Shown: positions 4,391-8,005 of the stretch, one piece after another
How the letters are laid out: every line of letters starts with the position of its first letter
How positions within the stretch are numbered: position 1 is the stretch's first letter
Assembly: GCA_003454835.1 (NCBI GenBank)
Contig: DMTA01000259.1
Span: 1-8,005, forward strand
Length of the DNA: 8,005 bases
Direction: 5' to 3'
Source: Achromobacter sp.
GTDB lineage: Bacteria; Pseudomonadota; Gammaproteobacteria; Burkholderiales; Burkholderiaceae_B
Notes under the pieces: generated by a model
The model's input: the letters and a program-made list of their open reading frames with translations, nothing else
What the model was told of the DNA's origin: nothing
Database searches by the model: none
Position numbers and translations under genes: made by a program

Positions 4391-6106
4391 ATGAACGACC
4401 AATATCAGGCGCTCTACCAATCTTTCCGCTGGCTGGTGCCCACCCAGTTCAACATCGCGGAAGCGTGCTGCCACCGCTGGGCATCCAGCAGTCCGGATGC
4501 GCGGCGCATTGCCATCTACTACGAAGATGAATCCGGCAACCGCGAGGTCTGGACCTTCGCCCGTCTGGCGGAAGCCGCCAATCAACTGGCCAACGGCCTG
4601 GTGAAAATGGGCGTGGGCAAGGGCGACCGGGTCGGTGTGGTTTTGGGGCAACGCCCGGAAACCGTGGTCGCCCACATGGCCATTTACAGCGTCGGCGCGG
4701 TGGTCCTGCCCCTGTCCGCGCTCTTCGGCCCCGAGGCGCTGCAAAGCCGCCTGTGCGATGCCGAAGCCCGCGTCGCCATCGTCGACCACGCCTCCAGCGC
4801 CAACCTGCTGGCCGTCACCGAACACTGTCCTGCCCTTCAGCAGGTCATCGGCATCGGCTTCGCCGACGAGCGCGTGCTGCCGTGGCGCAGCCTGCTGGCC
4901 CGCCAGCCCAACGAGTTCAAGGCCGTGCAGACCCGTTCGTCGGATCCGGCCATCCTGCTCTACACCTCCGGCACGACGGGCGCCCCCAAGGGCGCGCTGC
5001 TGCCCCACAGCGTGCTGATCGGCAACCTGCCAGGCTTTGTCGCCTCGCAGGACTGGTTTCCCAAGCCCGCCGACGTGTTCTGGTCGCCCGCCGACTGGGC
5101 CTGGACCGGCGGCATGATGGACGCCCTGCTGCCCACGCTGTACTTTGGCCACCCTATCGTCGGCACGCGCGGGCGCTTCTCCGTGGAACGCGCCTTCGAA
5201 CTGCTGGAACGCTATCAGGTCACCAATACGTTCCTGTTCCCCACCGCGCTGAAGATGATGATGAAGGCGGTACCGGAACCCCGCCAGCGCTACCAGCTTG
5301 CCCTGCGGTCCATCATGAGCGCGGGCGAAAGCGTGGGCGAGACGGTGTTCGACTGGTGCCGGACGGCGCTGGGCGTGACGCCCAATGAAATGTTCGGGCA
5401 GACCGAGATGAATTACGTGGTCGGCAACAGCAACAAGCGCTGGCCCGCCAAACCCGGTTCCATGGGCCGTCCGTATCCCGGCCACAACGTGGCGGTGCTG
5501 GACGACGACGGCGCGCCGGTCGCGCCGGGCGCCACCGGCGAGATCGCGGTCAACCGGCTGGACATCCACGGCTTTCCCGATCCGGTCATGTTCCTGGGTT
5601 ACTGGCGCAACGAGGCCGCCACGGTGGCCAAGTTCAAGGGCGACTGGTGCCTGACGGGCGACCTCGCCACCGTCGATGAGGACGGTTACCTCTGGTATGC
5701 GGGCCGCGCCGACGACGTGTTCAAGTCGGCCGGATACCGGATCGGCCCGGGCGAAATCGAAAGCTGCCTGGTCGGCCACCCGGCCGTGGCCAATGCCGCG
5801 GTGGTGCCCAAGCCGGACGCCGAGCGCGGCGCGGTGGTCAAGGCCTTCGTGGTGCTGACGCCGGAATTCGCTCACCGGGATCGCGGCGAAATCACCGAAA
5901 ACCTGCAGGAACACGTGCGCGAGCGCCTGGCGCCGTACGAGTATCCGAAAGAAATCGAATACGTGGACGAACTGCCCATGACCACCACGGGCAAGATCCA
6001 GCGGCGCGTCCTGCGGCTGCGCGAAGAAGAACGCGCGCAGGCCAGCGCGCCCCAGACCGACGTTGGCGCGCCCGATGCCGCCCCGGCGCGCACAACGGAG
6101 ACCTAG
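4391..6106 (+). CDS. AMP-forming acyl-CoA synthetase (ANL superfamily)
   Basis: 571 aa cytoplasmic enzyme that activates a carboxylic acid with ATP to an acyl-adenylate and then to acyl-CoA. The core motifs are intact: ATP-binding YTSGTTGAPKG (191-201), the SPADWAWTGG segment (232-241) typical of the acetyl/medium-chain synthetase branch, the MFGQTE loop (334-339), TGD (422-424), the hinge GRADDVFKSAGYRIGPGEIE (438-457), and the catalytic lysine at 535 in TTTGKIQRR. The sequence looks closest to medium-chain acyl-CoA or acetyl-CoA-like synthetases, and chain length cannot be read off. An Ala/Pro/Thr-rich tail of about 20 residues follows the last domain. The ATG at 4391 has only AGGG (4385-4388), which is unusually close. 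The stop is one base from the next gene, so the two are cotranscribed and probably translationally coupled. Confidence 0.92.
   Translation: MNDQYQALYQSFRWLVPTQFNIAEACCHRWASSSPDARRIAIYYEDESGNREVWTFARLAEAANQLANGLVKMGVGKGDRVGVVLGQRPETVVAHMAIYSVGAVVLPLSALFGPEALQSRLCDAEARVAIVDHASSANLLAVTEHCPALQQVIGIGFADERVLPWRSLLARQPNEFKAVQTRSSDPAILLYTSGTTGAPKGALLPHSVLIGNLPGFVASQDWFPKPADVFWSPADWAWTGGMMDALLPTLYFGHPIVGTRGRFSVERAFELLERYQVTNTFLFPTALKMMMKAVPEPRQRYQLALRSIMSAGESVGETVFDWCRTALGVTPNEMFGQTEMNYVVGNSNKRWPAKPGSMGRPYPGHNVAVLDDDGAPVAPGATGEIAVNRLDIHGFPDPVMFLGYWRNEAATVAKFKGDWCLTGDLATVDEDGYLWYAGRADDVFKSAGYRIGPGEIESCLVGHPAVANAAVVPKPDAERGAVVKAFVVLTPEFAHRDRGEITENLQEHVRERLAPYEYPKEIEYVDELPMTTTGKIQRRVLRLREEERAQASAPQTDVGAPDAAPARTTET
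6097..6101 (+). promoter_or_regulatory. Ribosome binding site within the end of the synthetase gene
   Basis: GGAGA (6097-6101) lies 6 nt before ATG 6108 and inside the last codons of the synthetase gene. It fixes the start of the gamma-carbonic-anhydrase-like gene at 6108. The in-frame upstream extension back to 6063 would be translated over the synthetase gene and adds only an Arg/Pro-rich stretch unlike the family. Confidence 0.75.
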
Positions 6107-6107
6107 C

Positions 6108-6629
6108 ATGGCCATCTATCAGCTGAACGACCTGATTCCCCGCATCGACCCGCAGGCTTACGTGGCCGACAGCGCCGACATCATCGGCAACGTCACGCTG
6201 GAAGCTGGCGTCAGCATCTGGTCGCACGTGTCGATCCGCGGCGACAATGACGTCATCCTGATCCGCGAAGGCACCAATATCCAGGAATCCAGCGTCCTGC
6301 ACGTGGACTCGGGCTGTCCCATGACCATCGGCCCGAACGTCACCGTCGGCCACCAGGCCATGCTGCACGGCTGCACCATCCACGAAGGCGCTCTGGTGGG
6401 CATGCAGGCCATCGTCCTGAACAATGCCGTCATCGGCCGCAACTGCCTGATCGGCGCCGGGGCCATCATTCCTGAAGACCGGGTCATTCCGGACAACTCG
6501 CTGGTCATCGGCATCGGCAAGATCGTGCGCGAGCTGTCCGCCGAGGAAATCGCCAACATGCACAAGAACACGGCCCATTACGTGGCGCGCGGCCAACAGT
6601 ACAAGACGGCCTTGAAACGTCTGGGCTGA
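6108..6629 (+). CDS. Gamma-carbonic-anhydrase-like hexapeptide-repeat protein
   Basis: 173 aa left-handed beta-helix protein, probably a trimer in the cytoplasm, of the gamma-CA / YrdA / PaaY / CaiE group. Hexapeptide repeats run from about residue 20 to 135 (for example IIGNVT, LEAGVS, MTIGPNVTV, GALVGM, CLIGAGA), with a C-terminal helix (142-171). The likely metal ligands are His65, His82 and His87; the 82/87 spacing matches His117/His122 of Methanosarcina Cam. Arg44, Asp46 and Gln59 sit at the expected places. The acidic loop with Cam's proton-shuttle glutamate appears to be absent, as in most bacterial relatives, so carbonic anhydrase activity is not assured. It follows the acyl-CoA synthetase by one base. 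That pairing also allows a thioesterase or other CoA-linked role like PaaY. Confidence 0.9.
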   Translation: MAIYQLNDLIPRIDPQAYVADSADIIGNVTLEAGVSIWSHVSIRGDNDVILIREGTNIQESSVLHVDSGCPMTIGPNVTVGHQAMLHGCTIHEGALVGMQAIVLNNAVIGRNCLIGAGAIIPEDRVIPDNSLVIGIGKIVRELSAEEIANMHKNTAHYVARGQQYKTALKRLG

Positions 6630-6641
6630 CGGCTCGGGCGA

Positions 6642-6671
6642 CGGCGGCCCGAGGCGCCCCGGGGGCCGCCG
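6642..6671 (+). terminator. GC-rich hairpin after the gamma-CA-like gene
   Basis: CGGCGGCCC (6642-6650) pairs perfectly with GGGCCGCCG (6663-6671) around a 12-nt loop, 13 bases after the stop. No T-run follows (CAACCCCTC). It may be an mRNA end structure or pause site. It separates the synthetase operon from hslO. Confidence 0.45.
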
Positions 6672-6713
6672 CAACCCCTCTGCCAACAGGGGGAATCCTC
6701 CCCTGCGATCGGC

Positions 6714-6719
6714 TAACAT
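6714..6719 (+). promoter_or_regulatory. Possible -10 element for hslO
   Basis: TAACAT (four of six matches to TATAAT) ends 6 bases before the hslO ATG at 6726. No good -35 is seen at 16-18 bp, and no convincing heat-shock sigma32 elements. If real, the mRNA would be leaderless. Confidence 0.3.
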
Positions 6720-6725
6720 TCCGCT

Positions 6726-7658
6726 ATGACCGATCAGCTCAAGAAATACCTCACCGAAGACCGCAGCGTCCGCGTTCAAGCGGTTCGCCTGTCTGACACC
6801 TGGAAGGCCGTTCAGGCCAACCACGACTACCCGCCCGCCATCACCGACCTGCTCGGCGAACTGGTGGCGGCATCCACCCTGCTCGCCGCCAACATCAAGT
6901 TCGATGGGTCGCTGGTGTTGCAGATTCAGGGCGACGGCCCCATCGCCCTGCTGGTGGTGGAATGCCGCTCGGACCTGAGCCTGCGCGCCACCGTCAAGAT
7001 GCGCGAAGGCCACGAGGTGCCCAGCACCGGCGACATGCAAAGCCTGTTGAACCCCGGTGGCAACGGACGCTTCATCGTCGTGCTGGACCCGCAGCGCAAG
7101 CTGCCCGGCCAGCAGGCCTATCAGGGCATCGTTCCGCTCGAAGGCGACACCGTCGCCGAAGCCCTTCAACACTACATGAAGGCCTCCGAGCAACTGGATA
7201 CGCGCCTGTGGCTGTCGGCCGACGCCGACCACGCGGCCGGCATGCTGCTGCAGCGCCTGCCGCACCACGGCGGCGGCGAGACCGACCGCGCCCTGACCGA
7301 ACAGGTGGCCGCCGAGACCTGGGAGCGCATCAACGCCCTGGCCGGCACGCTCAAGCGCGACGAAATCCTGGCCACCGACACCGACACGCTCATCCACCGC
7401 CTGTTCTGGGAAGAAACGCTCATCGCATTCGACCCGCAGCCCGTGAGCTGGCACTGTCCGTGCACCCGCGAGCGCGTGGCCAACATGCTGCGTTCGCTGG
7501 GCGAAGCAGAAGTCAACAGCATCCTGGAAGAGCGCGGCCAGGTCGACGTGGCCTGCGACTTCTGCGGCAAGCCTTACAAGTTCGATTCGGTCGACTGCGC
7601 GGCGCTGTTCTCTGCCAGCCAGACGTCTTCCGGAGAAGACCCTCCCACCGTGCATTGA
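6726..7658 (+). CDS. hslO: Hsp33, redox-regulated holdase chaperone
   Basis: 310 aa cytoplasmic chaperone that is inactive when reduced and zinc-bound. On oxidation and unfolding stress it forms disulfides, releases zinc and binds unfolding proteins. The C-terminal redox switch is intact: Cys244-x-Cys246 (WHCPC) and Cys277-x-x-Cys280 (CDFCGKPYKFD), separated by 30 residues, the classic CxC...CxxC pattern. The N-terminal domain shows family features such as ITDLLGELVAASTLLAA (39-55), KFDGSLVLQIQGDGP (58-72) and the LLNPGGNGRF region (107-116). Two further Cys (80 and 291) are outside the switch. The C-terminal tail (SASQTSSGEDPPTVH) is variable. There is no Shine-Dalgarno sequence before ATG 6726. 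The gene stands alone between a GC hairpin and an intrinsic terminator. Confidence 0.96.
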   Translation: MTDQLKKYLTEDRSVRVQAVRLSDTWKAVQANHDYPPAITDLLGELVAASTLLAANIKFDGSLVLQIQGDGPIALLVVECRSDLSLRATVKMREGHEVPSTGDMQSLLNPGGNGRFIVVLDPQRKLPGQQAYQGIVPLEGDTVAEALQHYMKASEQLDTRLWLSADADHAAGMLLQRLPHHGGGETDRALTEQVAAETWERINALAGTLKRDEILATDTDTLIHRLFWEETLIAFDPQPVSWHCPCTRERVANMLRSLGEAEVNSILEERGQVDVACDFCGKPYKFDSVDCAALFSASQTSSGEDPPTVH

Positions 7659-7667
7659 TGATCGATG

Positions 7668-7699
7668 CGTCCCGGCGGCAAGCCCGCCGGAACGTTTTT
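7668..7699 (+). terminator. Intrinsic terminator of hslO
   Basis: CCGGCGG (7672-7678) pairs with CCGCCGG (7684-7690) around CAAGC. A C-A mismatch and an outer CGT/ACG pairing extend it to 7668-7694, and TTTTT follows (7695-7699). It starts 9 bases after the hslO stop. Confidence 0.85.
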
Positions 7700-7724
7700 G
7701 TCACACCGGATTGTCCTCATCGAC

Positions 7725-7774
7725 AGGCGGTCATGGGCGCGCCACACTGCGCAGCCATGACCGCCTTTATTTTT
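7725..7774 (+). promoter_or_regulatory. Terminator-shaped hairpin covering the TadE-like start codon
   Basis: AGGCGGTCATGG (7725-7736) pairs perfectly with CCATGACCGCCT (7755-7766). Inside it, GCGC (7739-7742) pairs with GCGC (7749-7752) around a CACACT loop. TTTATTTTT (7766-7774) follows the stem. This has the form of a strong intrinsic terminator, yet both candidate ATGs of the next gene (7733 and 7757) lie in its two arms. It could be a second terminator for hslO, an attenuator, or a translation-blocking leader structure. Confidence 0.7.
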
Positions 7775-8005
7775 CCTTCCGGATCACGCGCCACCCGCCG
7801 GCAGCACGGGGCCGCCGCCATCGAGTTCGCCGTGGCGGGCGCCATTGTGCTGCTGCTGGGCCTATTGTGCGTTGAAGCCGCGCGGTGGCACGGCGCACGC
7901 CAGATGGCGCATCTGGCGCTGATGGAAGCGGCTCGCGCCGGGGCTACCGGCCACGGCAACCCGGAACGTCTGCGGACGGCCTTCCTGCAAGCGCTGCTGC
8001 CGCTG
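7757..8005 (+). CDS. TadE-like pseudopilin (3' end outside window)
   Basis: The first 83 codons of a TadE/TadG-type protein, a minor pseudopilin of Tad/Flp pilus or type II secretion-like machinery. A short basic leader (SRATRRQHG) is followed by AAAIEF and a hydrophobic helix (about residues 23-41). Cleavage after Gly18 would put Glu23 at position +5 of the mature protein, as in type IV pilins processed by a prepilin peptidase. After the helix comes a GARQMAHLALMEAARAGAT segment typical of TadE proteins. The ATG at 7757 gives the usual short leader but has no Shine-Dalgarno sequence. The in-frame ATG at 7733 has AGGCGG only 2 nt upstream, and the frame is open back to an ATG at 7658 that overlaps the hslO stop. 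No promoter is clear. More pilus genes probably lie to the right. Confidence 0.75.
   Translation, partial: MTAFIFPSGSRATRRQHGAAAIEFAVAGAIVLLLGLLCVEAARWHGARQMAHLALMEAARAGATGHGNPERLRTAFLQALLPL

Noticed and set aside
4376..6115. Long open frame on the minus strand (579 codons) opposite the acyl-CoA synthetase
   Set aside because: It mirrors the real gene in GC-rich DNA, where antisense stops are rare. The translation is His/Gly/Ala/Val-rich with no recognisable domain, while the + strand shows intact synthetase motifs.
6642..6719. Heat-shock (sigma32) promoter for hslO
   Set aside because: Some C-rich runs recall the CCCCAT -10 of sigma32, but no CTTGAA-like -35 lies at the right distance, so it was not called.
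5892..7655. Long minus-strand open frame (587 codons) across the gamma-CA-like gene and hslO
   Set aside because: It spans two well-supported + strand genes and the gap between them, has shadow-type composition and no domain.

Overview
The window reads as GC-rich betaproteobacterial chromosome, most likely Alcaligenaceae (Achromobacter/Bordetella type). This rests on protein character, codon use strongly biased to G/C in the third position, and the gene families present. It is an inference; no 16S or other marker gene is present. All nine genes lie on the + strand, and nothing suggests phage, plasmid, transposon or CRISPR.

Layout, left to right. A THUMP-domain class I RNA methyltransferase runs in from the left edge. 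A 200-bp gap follows, holding a good sigma70-type promoter overlaid by an imperfect dyad. It drives a 62-codon gene of unknown function that ends in stacked hairpins and a strong intrinsic terminator. Next come an RDD-family membrane protein and a secreted, membrane-anchored DUF2167 protein that ends in two perfect hairpins. Then comes an LpxH-like metallophosphoesterase of the PlcP type. An AMP-forming acyl-CoA synthetase is followed one base later by a gamma-carbonic-anhydrase-like hexapeptide-repeat protein, a clear two-gene operon. The redox chaperone Hsp33 (hslO) closes with an intrinsic terminator. The last gene, cut by the right edge, is the start of a TadE-like pseudopilin, whose initiation region is buried in a terminator-shaped hairpin.

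Most of the window is housekeeping or conserved accessory genes. The most interesting signal lies between DUF2167 and the metallophosphoesterase: four GTCA cores spaced exactly 11 bp apart (3329-3372), the architecture of tandem PhoB boxes, with a -10-like hexamer at the position expected for a PhoB-activated promoter. Since PlcP relatives are phosphate-starvation-induced phospholipases C that remodel membranes, the site and the protein family point the same way: a probable phosphate-controlled membrane-lipid remodelling gene that routine annotation would label as lipid A biosynthesis (LpxH).

Other points of note are the autonomous small-gene unit at 1330-1685, the hairpin over the TadE start, two dyads sharing one half-site ahead of the acyl-CoA synthetase, and several genes that lack a Shine-Dalgarno sequence but have a -10-like element just before the ATG.
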